The notes under the pieces are model-generated. The model was not told the DNA's origin and did not search any database. It saw nothing but the letters and a program-made list of their open reading frames with translations. The position numbers and the translations under genes were made by a program. From NCBI GenBank assembly GCA_964652825.1, contig CAZZCU010000007.1, forward strand, positions 32,456 through 96,455: a stretch of 64,000 nucleotides of DNA, in the 5' to 3' direction. How positions within the stretch are numbered: the stretch's first letter is position 1; every line of letters begins with the position of its first letter. Source of the DNA: CAZZCU01 sp964652825 (GTDB lineage Bacteria; Bdellovibrionota_B; Oligoflexia; Oligoflexales; CAZZCU01). Below are positions 36,856 through 45,995 of the stretch, piece by piece.

Positions 36856-39800
36856 GTCTGGCAGAACTTTCCATCAAGCGACCGATTTTTATTACTTGTA
36901 TCGTTCTGGCGATGGTGGTGGTGGGCTATCGTTCCATGCGCACCATGCCGGTCGATTTATTCCCAGATATCACTTTCCCGATCGTGATGGTGAATACTAT
37001 TTATCCGGGCGCCGGACCGCAAGAGATCGAGACCCTCGTTTCCAAAGTACTCGAAGATGAATTCAGCAATATCCCCGGCGTTAAATCGCTAAGCTCAATC
37101 AGTCGCGAAGGTATGAGCACGGTTATCGCTGAGTTTAATCTTGAGACCGACGTTAAATACGCCGAGCAACAAATCCGCGATCGTGCCTCCGGCGCCAAAA
37201 GCAAACTACCGGCCGACATCAAGGAACCAATTATTCGTCGTATCGATCCCGCGGAACAACCGGTGATGATTATCGCCGTCACCGCTGATCTCGACTCGGC
37301 AAAACTATTTGATCTCGCCGATCTGGAGTTGCGTCCGAAAATTGAACAGGTTAATCAGGTTGGTTTGGTTGAAGTCATCGGCGGCCAAAAACGCGAAATT
37401 CGTGTCGATCTTGATCAGAGCAAGCTGAAAGCCTATGAACTATCCGCCTCGATGATCAGCAGCAGATTGGCGGCTACCGGCATGAATATTCCCGTCGGTA
37501 AAATCGATACCGCCGGCAAAGAACTCAGCTATCGCAGTCTCGGTGAATTCACATCGCTCGATGATATCCGTTCAACCATCGTTAACTTCCTCGGCAACGA
37601 TGTACCGGTGCGCATCAGCAATATCGGCGAGGTTCACGATTCTGTCACCGAACGTACTTCGCACACGACGATTAATGGTAAGCCAGCGCTGTTTTTGATG
37701 GTATTTCGTCAATCAGGCGCCAATACCATCGCTGTGGCTGATGCCGTCCAGGCACGCGTGAACAAAATCAATGCGGAGATGACCTCCTTACCTGGCGCGC
37801 CCAAGATGGAGGTCGTACGCGACACCTCCAAATATATTCGCATCAACGTCTTTGACGTGCAGGAATCAATTCTCATCGGCATCATTTTAACGATTCTCGT
37901 CGTTTATTTTTTCCTGGCAAGCGGTCGTTCAACCATCATTACCGGCCTGGCACTGCCAAACTCCCTGCTCGGCGCCTTTATTCTGATGTCATGGGCCGGC
38001 TTCAGTATCAACGTCATGACCTTGCTTGCTCTCAGTCTGTCGGTTGGACTGCTGGTTGATGACGCCATCGTCGTGCGCGAAAATATCTTCCGTCATATTG
38101 AACTCGGCAAATCACCACGTGAAGCCGCGCTGATCGGCACCAAAGAAGTAACTCTGGCGGTCATCGCCACCAGTTGCACGGTATTAGCGGTGTTTGGTCC
38201 CATCGGCTTTCTCAAAGGCATCGTCGGTCAATTTTTCAAGCAATTCGGTTTAACCATCTGCTTTGCCATGCTCATCAGTTTATGGGACGCGCTCACGGTC
38301 GCACCGATGCTATCAGCGTACTTCGCCGGCAAACATAACAAACCCAAAACCACCGGCCTATACGGTCGTACATTTGGCGCCGTACTTCGCGGCTTTGATC
38401 GCTTTCAGGATTGGCTCACCGATGTTTACGAACGCGTTCTGAAAATCACTTTACGCATGCCGATATTGGTGATGCTGACGGCACTGGCGATTTTTGGCGG
38501 CAGTCTGTTTTTGATGAAGTACGTACCCAAAACATTTATGTCACCGCAGGATTTCGGCGAATTCGCCGTCGGTCTGGATATGCCGCCCGGAACCAATCTG
38601 GAAGCCATGCGCCAAGTCGCCACCGAAATTGACACTGCGCTCCGCGCCAACCCGGAAGTCGCTAATACCGTCGCCGTGATCGGTGGTCGTGATGGCCAGG
38701 CCAACGTCACCGAATTTTATGTGACACTGGTGCCAGCTAAAAACCGCACGATGAATACCTCGGCTTTCAAAGATATTATTCGCGAACAACTCAAAAAATT
38801 CGCTTTCGCCAATCCTAAAGTCAAAGATATCGACATGGTGGCGGGCGGAATGCGGCCGTTCACCCTCAACATTATCGGCAATGATCTGAACGAAGTCGAA
38901 GTCGTTAGCAACCAACTCGCGGCGAAACTCAAAGACCACCCGGCTCTCAAAGATGTTGATACCAGCCATCGACCAGGCAAACCGGAATTACAAGTCGCTC
39001 TGGATAAAGTCCGTGCCGAACAATTAGGTGTTTCCACCAGTCTGGTTGGCAATGAACTGCGCAACCTCATTGAAGGCGCAATTCCGGTAGTGTATCGCGA
39101 GAATGGCCACGAATATGATGTACGTGTGCGTCTCCAGAATGATCAAAGAAATCTACAGGAACGCTTTACCAATACCTTTGTTCCTAACATCAACAACTCG
39201 CTGGTGCGTTTGCGGGATGTCGCCAAGCTGACACCGGCCGAAGGTCCAGCCACTATCAATCGTCAGGATCGCAGCCGCTATATCCAGGTGAGCGCTGACA
39301 TGGCCGCGGACGGGCCCGGACTCGGAGCGGCAATGGCTGATATCGACAAGATACTGACTACCGACATCAAGTTGCCGCCGGGCATGCGCTATAAATATGT
39401 CGGTCAGGCGGAGAGTTTTCAGGAATTAGCGAGCAGCATGTTGACGGCGATCTTCTTCGCGATTGTCTTTATCTATCTGGTACTGGCGAGCTTGTACGAA
39501 TCGTTTATTACACCGTTTACGATTATGCTGGTTTTGCCGTTGGCCGCTACCGGCGCCCTGCTGGCCTTGTTCGTGACAGGTACTTCTTTGGATCTAAACT
39601 CCATGATCGGATGTATTCTTCTGTTTGGTATCGCCACCAAAAACTCTATTCTGCTCGTTGACTACGCTAATCAGAAAATCGCCGAAGGCATCGATCGACG
39701 CACGGCCATGTTAGAGGCAGGACGCACGCGTTTGCGGCCGATTCTGATGACCACCCTCGCCCTGATCGCCGGCATGTTGCCCATTGCCATCGGCCTCAAT

Positions 39801-39998
39801 GAAGCCTCCAAACAACGTACGAGTATGGGGATCGCCGTGATCGGCGGCCTGATCTCGTCAACGATTCTGGCTCTGGTAGTGATTCCAGCCGCCTATGAGT
39901 TGATGGAAATCGGCAAAGACCTGCTCCGCAACAAGTTTGGCCGGCGTAAAAAAGAGCCCACGGGGCACCCGACTCCCAGCGAAACCTCGTCGTCCTGA
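36852..39998 (+). CDS. RND efflux pump (AcrB/HAE1-like)
   Basis: A 1048-residue proton-driven inner-membrane exporter. The N-terminus SIKRPIFITCIVLAMVVVG is typical, with twelve predicted transmembrane helices, a large periplasmic loop after helix 1 and another after helix 7. Helix 4 carries VGLLVDDAIVVREN with the paired aspartates of the proton relay. The length matches AcrB (1049). It overlaps the TolC-like gene by ATGA. The last codons and the stop lie in a copy of the dispersed repeat. The substrate is unknown. Confidence 0.95.
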   Translation: MSLAELSIKRPIFITCIVLAMVVVGYRSMRTMPVDLFPDITFPIVMVNTIYPGAGPQEIETLVSKVLEDEFSNIPGVKSLSSISREGMSTVIAEFNLETDVKYAEQQIRDRASGAKSKLPADIKEPIIRRIDPAEQPVMIIAVTADLDSAKLFDLADLELRPKIEQVNQVGLVEVIGGQKREIRVDLDQSKLKAYELSASMISSRLAATGMNIPVGKIDTAGKELSYRSLGEFTSLDDIRSTIVNFLGNDVPVRISNIGEVHDSVTERTSHTTINGKPALFLMVFRQSGANTIAVADAVQARVNKINAEMTSLPGAPKMEVVRDTSKYIRINVFDVQESILIGIILTILVVYFFLASGRSTIITGLALPNSLLGAFILMSWAGFSINVMTLLALSLSVGLLVDDAIVVRENIFRHIELGKSPREAALIGTKEVTLAVIATSCTVLAVFGPIGFLKGIVGQFFKQFGLTICFAMLISLWDALTVAPMLSAYFAGKHNKPKTTGLYGRTFGAVLRGFDRFQDWLTDVYERVLKITLRMPILVMLTALAIFGGSLFLMKYVPKTFMSPQDFGEFAVGLDMPPGTNLEAMRQVATEIDTALRANPEVANTVAVIGGRDGQANVTEFYVTLVPAKNRTMNTSAFKDIIREQLKKFAFANPKVKDIDMVAGGMRPFTLNIIGNDLNEVEVVSNQLAAKLKDHPALKDVDTSHRPGKPELQVALDKVRAEQLGVSTSLVGNELRNLIEGAIPVVYRENGHEYDVRVRLQNDQRNLQERFTNTFVPNINNSLVRLRDVAKLTPAEGPATINRQDRSRYIQVSADMAADGPGLGAAMADIDKILTTDIKLPPGMRYKYVGQAESFQELASSMLTAIFFAIVFIYLVLASLYESFITPFTIMLVLPLAATGALLALFVTGTSLDLNSMIGCILLFGIATKNSILLVDYANQKIAEGIDRRTAMLEAGRTRLRPILMTTLALIAGMLPIAIGLNEASKQRTSMGIAVIGGLISSTILALVVIPAAYELMEIGKDLLRNKFGRRKKEPTGHPTPSETSSS

Positions 39999-40015
39999 GC
40001 AAAGCGAAGAATCTT
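39988..40015 (+). repeat. REP-like repeat copy covering an RND stop codon
   Basis: The unit begins CGTCGTCCTGAGCAAAGCG and ends AATCTT, nearly identical to the units at 48.6 kb. The pump stop codon TGA (39996-39998) lies within it, so the insertion supplies the terminal Ser residues. Confidence 0.85.
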
Positions 40016-40053
40016 AATTCTATTAATATTTTATATTAATTTATAAAATAAAA

Positions 40054-40081
40054 TTGACATTTCATTAAAATATGATAAAAT
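40054..40081 (+). promoter_or_regulatory. Sigma70-like promoter for the protease lipoprotein gene
   Basis: A perfect -35 hexamer TTGACA (40054-40059), a 16-bp spacer and a -10 TAAAAT (40076-40081), preceded by about 40 bp of A/T-rich sequence that could act as an UP element. This would give a leader of about 105 nt before the start codon at 40193. Confidence 0.55.
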
Positions 40082-40192
40082 ATAAAGAGGCGAGATCGTG
40101 CCCTAAAACACGGTTTCGACCCGTACACACGCTGTTTTGTTGTTCCAGTTGTTGTTGGTATTTGCGGAGCTGAGGTTGATAAGGGGGCTGTC

Positions 40193-41017
40193 ATGGTGTG
40201 GGATTTATCCAATCCCAGGGTGTATGGTCTTGTCTTGACTGTACTCCTGGTCATCGGTGCGCTTGCCGGCTGTGGTGAACATCCGCTTGCGAGCACTGAT
40301 CCTAATCGTTTGCAACATTTCTTTGCCAATGCGAATCGTCGCGACCCGACTTTTCAGGAGTCGATGGGTATTGTGCGCCTCAAAGGCTGTAGTGGTTTTT
40401 ATGTCGCCAATACCAGTAATCGAGTTCTGGTCATGACCGCTCGTCACTGTTTGGGCATGCAGCCCACCGCGGTCGAGGATTGGTGTGCCGCCCGCGGTAG
40501 CGTGCGTGATACCAATACGGATACTATCGGTACGTGCGCGAAAGTCATTGCTGCCAGCGTATCTTACGATCTGATCTTATTGGAAATGCAATTTCTGGAT
40601 GCTTTTCGGCCGATGGCAACACTGCGTCTGGCTGAGTTTGTGCCGCCGGCTAAAACCCAGCTGTACATGATCGGGTATCCGAGCGACAAATTCCGTCAAT
40701 CGCAATTGACGTTAACGACAAACTGTTGGGTTACGACTTCCGGTCTGGAAATGAGTCCGCATTCGGATCTCGCCGACCCAGCCGGTCGTCACAATTGTAC
40801 GACTTATGGTGGTAATAGTGGTGGTCCGATGATCGCTCGTAACACGGATATTGTCATTGGTCTGCCGTTTACTTATCGTCGTGGCGATTTCATGCATTAT
40901 CGCGCCGAGGATCTTCGTAACTCGGCTTACTTCGCGGCAATGTCGGAATTCGTCAGTCGTCACGAGCACGAATTGCGCGATGCGGGTGTTGTTACGGCGG
41001 CGACCCTGAACGACTAG
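40193..41017 (+). CDS. Trypsin-like serine protease lipoprotein
   Basis: A 274-residue lipoprotein: hydrophobic signal (about residues 10-25) and lipobox LAGC with Cys27. The chymotrypsin-fold domain has His85 in TARHC, Asp126 in SYDLILLE and Ser209 in GGNSGGP, a complete catalytic triad. Several Cys (66, 86, 97) suggest disulfides. AAGGGG lies 7 nt before the ATG and a good promoter lies upstream. It is expected in the periplasm or on the outer membrane; the substrate is unknown. Its 3' end overlaps the converging lipoprotein gene by 4 bp. Confidence 0.9.
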   Translation: MVWDLSNPRVYGLVLTVLLVIGALAGCGEHPLASTDPNRLQHFFANANRRDPTFQESMGIVRLKGCSGFYVANTSNRVLVMTARHCLGMQPTAVEDWCAARGSVRDTNTDTIGTCAKVIAASVSYDLILLEMQFLDAFRPMATLRLAEFVPPAKTQLYMIGYPSDKFRQSQLTLTTNCWVTTSGLEMSPHSDLADPAGRHNCTTYGGNSGGPMIARNTDIVIGLPFTYRRGDFMHYRAEDLRNSAYFAAMSEFVSRHEHELRDAGVVTAATLND

Positions 41018-41682
41018 GGCTGGATTAACACCGCCCTAGTGCCAGCACCTTCGTTAACAACATCGATGCGTCTTAGTTGGCGGTCACCGGCACTGCCGGT
41101 GACATACCAGCGCAAACGGTAGGTAATATGGTCATAATTGATCGTCACGTCAGTTTGCTTCGCCACCATCGCACTACCAGGCAAAGTACTATCGATCGTC
41201 TGTGACGCCGCCGCACAGGTAATCTGTGGATCCTGACGCGCGCCGGCCAAGGTGTAATTGAGTATTTGGAAATTATCTTTTGCTTCCACGTCGCGTAAAC
41301 CGATATTAGCCAAACTACTGATCCGATATTTTCCACCAACTATGCTCAGCTTGAGACCATCGCCAAGCACATGTTTGGAGAAGCGCTCGCGCAAAATAAA
41401 TCCGTCAACAAAACCTTGCCCAAACGGCGAACCACATTCAGCAAACAAAATAAGCGACGGAAATGAGAACATCACATCCGTCACATCGGCTGCGTCCGAC
41501 ATAACCGCCGGAGTCATAGCGTTATTCACAGCGCCTTCATGATTCTTGGGATTAATCGGATCATCGCCGCGACGCCCATTGCCGACTTCGGTACCACATC
41601 CATACGCTAGCAATAATGGCAATATCGACGCTAACAGCACACGCCAGGCTCTGGTTTTTCTCGTAACCGCGGTAGCTATCAT
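41014..41682 (-). CDS. CGTEVGNG lipoprotein paired with TIGR02147 regulator
   Basis: A 222-residue predicted lipoprotein. The signal peptide ends LLAYGC with Cys29; the mature end CGTEVGNG recurs in lipoproteins encoded beside TIGR02147-type genes in Bdellovibrio- and Fibrobacter-like bacteria (established as a genomic pattern to my knowledge, function unknown). The rest is a beta-rich domain with Cys at about 83 and 155. Start ATG overlaps the stop of the upstream TIGR02147 gene, so they are coupled. The lipobox has Ala rather than Leu at -3. Confidence 0.82.
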   Translation of the reverse strand: MIATAVTRKTRAWRVLLASILPLLLAYGCGTEVGNGRRGDDPINPKNHEGAVNNAMTPAVMSDAADVTDVMFSFPSLILFAECGSPFGQGFVDGFILRERFSKHVLGDGLKLSIVGGKYRISSLANIGLRDVEAKDNFQILNYTLAGARQDPQITCAAASQTIDSTLPGSAMVAKQTDVTINYDHITYRLRWYVTGSAGDRQLRRIDVVNEGAGTRAVLIQP

Positions 41683-42572
41683 GAGGCCACCTTCTTGGTA
41701 TGCGGATACATCTGCATGTTTACCTGAATCACCTGATCACCCGCGCTATGCGCGGCCGCTTGCATCGCCCACAGATGTAAATCACGCCGAAAAGTCTTTA
41801 TTCGTTCCTTTAATTCCGTCATGGCTTCGCTCGGCAACACCAGAGTCAACGCACCGAATTCACGCTCTTGTATCGACAGCGTCGTCAAAGCATCATTTGC
41901 TTGCTCCAGCATCTGGCGATGATAATTACGCACGGCTAGGCTACGCACCTCATCACTGGAAAACACCAAATTCTCTTTAGCGACGTAGGTGCCGTCATCG
42001 CGTTTTTCGATAAAACCTTCCGTCATCAAAAATTTCATGGCCTGACTGATATCCTGAGTCGAGACTTTGCCATGCAAACGCCGCGCTATCCAATATGGAT
42101 CATCGTGGAAATCCGGCATCTGAATCATTTCGCGCAATACCGGATATATCCAATGACTCAAATATTGCAGCGCTTCGCCCTGCAAATCACGGCGTTTTGC
42201 TTGCGGCGTCAAACGAATCAGCTGATTGATCAGCGTATGCTTTTCCTGATCATCGATACTCTGGTTCAAACGCACCAGAATCCGAAAATATTCAGCCATA
42301 CCGCGATTTAAATGCAAAGCTTTGATGCATTTCTCTACAGCTTCGGCACCCAAGTTCCGTTGCCCCTCAACCACCAGCTTCAAAAAATTGGGCGAAGAAA
42401 AACCAGCGGCCTTGGAAAAATTGCGATAGCTATAGCCACGCACACCGTTTTTGCGAAAGCTGTAATAGTCACCGAGATACTTGCGGTAGTCGGTATAACC
42501 AAAAATACTCAAAGTCGCCGCTTCATGGGTATGATCGACTTTGTTCCGATGATTTAGATTTTCCGCACCCAT
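41679..42572 (-). CDS. TIGR02147 family protein (putative regulator)
   Basis: A 297-residue cytoplasmic protein with the features of TIGR02147: an N-terminal segment IFGYTDYRKYLGDYY, a region with FSKAAGFSSPNFLKLVVEGQRNLG that is helix-turn-helix-like (about residues 45-80), RILVRLNQ, a winged-helix-like stretch ISQAMKFLMTEGFIEKRDDG, and the C-terminal helix TLSIQEREFGALTLVLP. The family is abundant in Bdellovibrionota and Fibrobacter and is thought to regulate neighbouring lipoproteins, but this is not proven. AGGGGT precedes the ATG. Coupled to the lipoprotein gene downstream. Confidence 0.9.
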   Translation of the reverse strand: MGAENLNHRNKVDHTHEAATLSIFGYTDYRKYLGDYYSFRKNGVRGYSYRNFSKAAGFSSPNFLKLVVEGQRNLGAEAVEKCIKALHLNRGMAEYFRILVRLNQSIDDQEKHTLINQLIRLTPQAKRRDLQGEALQYLSHWIYPVLREMIQMPDFHDDPYWIARRLHGKVSTQDISQAMKFLMTEGFIEKRDDGTYVAKENLVFSSDEVRSLAVRNYHRQMLEQANDALTTLSIQEREFGALTLVLPSEAMTELKERIKTFRRDLHLWAMQAAAHSAGDQVIQVNMQMYPHTKKVAS

Positions 42573-42698
42573 TGCTTACCCCTGGCGTCTTCGCTCCAGA
42601 GTGTATTCGGAATTCCAGCGAAAAACTTAAGGAATTGTTGCTAATATACTGAAATAACAACCAAAACCAGCCAGGTATGTATTCTATTCATCTGCCAA

Positions 42699-43433
42699 TC
42701 ATAGGCCCGCCGCAGCGTAAGCCTGTTCTCTTGGCCAACCAGCATCCATCAAACCGCCAGCCAATGCCAAAGCCAACCGTTGCGGGTAACGAGCTCGCTG
42801 TTGTTGATAAAGACGAATGCCTATCTCCGGCTGATGCCGCGCGATGATTTCCAAGGCGTCATAAGCTTCGGCATAGATCACAGCGCGTCGCGTATCGATA
42901 AATGCCGGGGACTTGTCGCCATTAATGAGAAGACCGTGCAAGCCTTCCCAGGCGCGTGTACGGGTATCATCGGCTACGCGTGCGGAGGCGACCACTGTTT
43001 CGAGCATATCAATCATGATCATACGCCTGGTGATGGGGTCATCATCGTCATCGACGGCCTGCAAAGCCAGCGTGATCGACTCGTCCAAATACTGATCATT
43101 CTGCAATTCGACAATCACCTTATCGACCAGTTCAGGCTGCGCTAACACTTGCTCCACGAACCAGCTCTCGTGATCAAACACGGCGGTTTGCCGATGGTGA
43201 TGATACTCATGTAGTAGTGACGACCATGCTGCCGCGTCGGTGGTTGCCTGAGGAACAGCGGCGTTAGCAACTGCAATAGGATGCGGCAACCGTCTTGGTT
43301 GACTCTCGCTCGTCTCGATGTTCGTCGCCGCCAACTCCGCTGCAGCCGGTACGGTCCGGCGCCAACGCGCCAGACCCAACGACAAGATTAAGACGATACC
43401 AATGAAAAAAATGACGATCAATATACGCATCAT
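42699..43433 (-). CDS. Membrane-anchored helical protein of the MACPF/Hint operon
   Basis: A 244-residue protein with one N-terminal transmembrane helix (about residues 4-22) and an otherwise soluble, alpha-helical body that could form HEAT/TPR-like repeats (EQVLAQPELVDKVIVELQN, LQAVDDDDDPITRRMIMIDML). No family recognised. Start ATG 43433 overlaps the Hint gene stop (ATGA), and was preferred to the longer frame from 43484. Third gene after the MACPF-like and Hint genes. Orientation suggests the body faces the periplasm, which is inference. Confidence 0.65.
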   Translation of the reverse strand: MMRILIVIFFIGIVLILSLGLARWRRTVPAAAELAATNIETSESQPRRLPHPIAVANAAVPQATTDAAAWSSLLHEYHHHRQTAVFDHESWFVEQVLAQPELVDKVIVELQNDQYLDESITLALQAVDDDDDPITRRMIMIDMLETVVASARVADDTRTRAWEGLHGLLINGDKSPAFIDTRRAVIYAEAYDALEIIARHQPEIGIRLYQQQRARYPQRLALALAGGLMDAGWPREQAYAAAGL

Positions 43434-44239
43434 TGCCAGTATCCTTGCGCACGCAGCGCGCGTCGATATACCTGTCGCGCCCATTCATACTGAAAACGCT
43501 GCGAGCCGGTCAGCACACCTTCGACTACCAAGATATTATCCAGCTTCGCCGTTGATACTGGCCGGATATTCCAGACATCCCCAGTAAAGGCTCGCGTCTC
43601 GATGCCAAGAATACTAACCAAACCATCCAGACCAAGCAGATACTCACCAACACGCAAGCTGTCAGCACGAACCATCCGCCCCGACGCATGCACCAACGGA
43701 TGATCCGGCGTCACCCGCAAGGTGTTACCATTGGCCAGCGTGATAACCTGCAGACCGGCGCTATCGCCGCCGCGCGTGAATGATTCAATAGCCTGAGGCA
43801 CCAGACGTGCGCCGCCCAACGCCTGATAATCCGCTACAGAACTGACTTGTAACTGCGTCCTATCCTGTCGGGCGGCGTCCGCGATTGCCAGCCACTCATC
43901 ATCAAAGAGCAATCGTTGCTCGGGGCTGTAACAACCCACCGCGCAGAAAGCAAACACTCGCAGTCCCGTCCTACATTCGGCCGCTTGCAGTGCCGGCACC
44001 TGCGTCGTGGTAAACACCACATACAACCCGCGGGCATTCAAAAAGGTTTCTTCTTCGGCCGAGATGTAGCCGCACTTGCGACTCCAACCATTGCGCCCAT
44101 GCCCCTGCGCTGCGGTTGTTAGTTTATCATCCTCGCAGCGTTCCATGATTTGGCCGGCGAATCCAGACGAGCCGCTGATAAGGAAACAAAATAAACTCAC
44201 GCCTAAATATTTTTTTATATTCCACGCTTTCAACATCAT
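43430..44239 (-). CDS. Secreted Hint-domain (intein-like) protein
   Basis: A 269-residue protein. A signal peptide (to about residue 29) is followed by a 70-residue Cys-containing region and a Hint domain. The nucleophile-like Cys103 starts GCYSPEQRLL. The block B motif TPDHPLV has the Thr177/His180 pair (TxxH), followed by MVRADSLRVGEYLLG, and VWNIRPVST and NILVVEGVL match the last strands. The C-terminal HN of inteins is missing, so protein splicing is not expected; hedgehog-like N-terminal self-cleavage at Cys103 is possible. AGGAG precedes the ATG, overlapping the MACPF-like gene's end. Confidence 0.82.
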   Translation of the reverse strand: MMLKAWNIKKYLGVSLFCFLISGSSGFAGQIMERCEDDKLTTAAQGHGRNGWSRKCGYISAEEETFLNARGLYVVFTTTQVPALQAAECRTGLRVFAFCAVGCYSPEQRLLFDDEWLAIADAARQDRTQLQVSSVADYQALGGARLVPQAIESFTRGGDSAGLQVITLANGNTLRVTPDHPLVHASGRMVRADSLRVGEYLLGLDGLVSILGIETRAFTGDVWNIRPVSTAKLDNILVVEGVLTGSQRFQYEWARQVYRRALRAQGYWQ

Positions 44240-44244
44240 CGCTC

Positions 44245-45840
44245 CTATTGTTCTTGAATGAGAAAATCGAGGCGTTCTCTGACAAAACCATGCGCATCAA
44301 ATAGGTTCAGCTGGAGTTTGCTGGCTGGATAACCATCGCTCATAACATGGGCGCGATTCTCAACAACTCGCAGGTTGCAAACATGCTCATATTCGCCAAC
44401 GCACAAATCAATCCGAGGCTGACCGCTGTTCGGGTCAACGACGCTGGCAAAGCTGCCGATGACTACGGACTCCAATTGTCCCTGTGCGTTCCTGGTCAAA
44501 GCAATAGCACCCGCGGCGGTATCCGAAAGCCGGCCACTGGTAGAGAATAGTCGCGGCTGATAACCATCCCCTGGTGGCTGACCAATGATATCGACAAATA
44601 ATTTAGCATTATCCCGCTCCATGGGGAGCAAACGCCAACCACCTAAACCGCGCAGGTCTTTATCCGGCTCGGGTAGCACAAGCTGCATACGCTCGATACC
44701 GGCGGTCTGGCACTCGCCACGCAACTGTAAGCAGCCGGTGGCACGCGCACCGATGTCATCATTCTGAGTCAGAAAACGCTGTTCCTGCTCACGTAATGAG
44801 TGCAGTTTGTCATCGCTGTACACTAGCAACGGCTCCTGACCTGCGGCTTTCGTCAATTGTGCACGCAGCATCTGTATCTGCAAAAGGTTGTAATGATACA
44901 GATCGTAATAGAACGCCAGTGCTTCACGCCGGAAGTAATCCTCGTGATTGATGCCCGGCTGCGCTGTCTTGGCGGCAATCAGATCAGGAAACATATCGTA
45001 GCTGGCGACATACCATTCCAGCACAACGCCACGTTTCTCCTCGACCAGCTTGCGCCGGAGTTTTTCCAATTCATCAGGTAATTTTTCCGGGGTGCGCGCA
45101 TAATCAGCGATCGTATGATCGCCACCCAGAATATTCGCGTGAATTTTTAGAATCGATGCCCGTTCGGCGACCTGTACAAATTGCGCAAATTCGGCGGTGG
45201 CTTTCAAACCCCAGGCGTTGCTACTGCCACTGGCTTTAAGCTTAAGTTTCTCGGCGACTTTATCCTCGCGCGAATTGAATTCATACAACAGCGTATAACG
45301 CGCACCCAGACGCCGACCGACATAGAAATGCGTACCGCACGCTTCATAAAATGCTTGCAGACCGTGCTCACGTAAAATGGTTTTGGCGCTATCAGTGAGG
45401 TCAAAATCATTGGCATGCGTCGGCAACTTCTCCAAAGACAAGGTATAGCGTGCATCGACCAGCCAATAGAAAGCCTCTGTATCGATATCAACATTTTTAA
45501 AATAACTCGCTCCACCTTCCGCGTGCCCCCACAGGCCGCGGGCTCTGACCGTAGTATCGACATTCAGGGTCTTATCAAGTTCCCGTCGTGTCGATACGCG
45601 TGTCTCTTCATAAAGACGTTCCAATGCTGGTGCTTCGGCAATCGGTGCAATCTGTGTCACACAGCTACGAAAGGTTTTGGTTTCGGAATAGTTGACGCCC
45701 GAACCCAATGTCGGTGCATACTCTTCGGCGAGCGACTGACTATCACCGATCTCATAACCGCCACAGCCGCTGTGCATTATGGCCAGCCCCGTCAGCCACC
45801 ATCCAAATCGCCATGTTCGCCATAGTCTTGCTAAATACAT
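44245..45840 (-). CDS. MACPF-domain-like lipoprotein
   Basis: A 531-residue protein. The signal peptide ends HSGC with Cys26, giving a relaxed lipobox. The central region carries the MACPF signature: FYEACGTHFYVGRRLGARY, with GTHF at 169-172 and then LGA at the spacing of the classical GG, as in complement C9 (GTHFx6GG). Upstream sequences are consistent with the MACPF fold; the last 170 residues form a separate beta-rich domain. MACPF proteins oligomerise into pores, so a toxin or contact-dependent role is possible but not shown. The start is ATG 45840 with AAGGGGA just before it; an in-frame ATG at 45876 has none. Followed by the Hint gene. Confidence 0.78.
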   Translation of the reverse strand: MYLARLWRTWRFGWWLTGLAIMHSGCGGYEIGDSQSLAEEYAPTLGSGVNYSETKTFRSCVTQIAPIAEAPALERLYEETRVSTRRELDKTLNVDTTVRARGLWGHAEGGASYFKNVDIDTEAFYWLVDARYTLSLEKLPTHANDFDLTDSAKTILREHGLQAFYEACGTHFYVGRRLGARYTLLYEFNSREDKVAEKLKLKASGSSNAWGLKATAEFAQFVQVAERASILKIHANILGGDHTIADYARTPEKLPDELEKLRRKLVEEKRGVVLEWYVASYDMFPDLIAAKTAQPGINHEDYFRREALAFYYDLYHYNLLQIQMLRAQLTKAAGQEPLLVYSDDKLHSLREQEQRFLTQNDDIGARATGCLQLRGECQTAGIERMQLVLPEPDKDLRGLGGWRLLPMERDNAKLFVDIIGQPPGDGYQPRLFSTSGRLSDTAAGAIALTRNAQGQLESVVIGSFASVVDPNSGQPRIDLCVGEYEHVCNLRVVENRAHVMSDGYPASKLQLNLFDAHGFVRERLDFLIQEQ

Positions 45841-45995
45841 GTGTCCCCTTTCGCAAATATTATTTAACGAACGCATGTATGATTTAGCGCTTGTGCCACC
45901 AGGTCAGCCAATGACATGTTGTTGTACCTAAGAGATAATAAGATGAATGACGTTGTTATCTCATCAGATCACGCCACGCGTGCCAACGAGGATAC

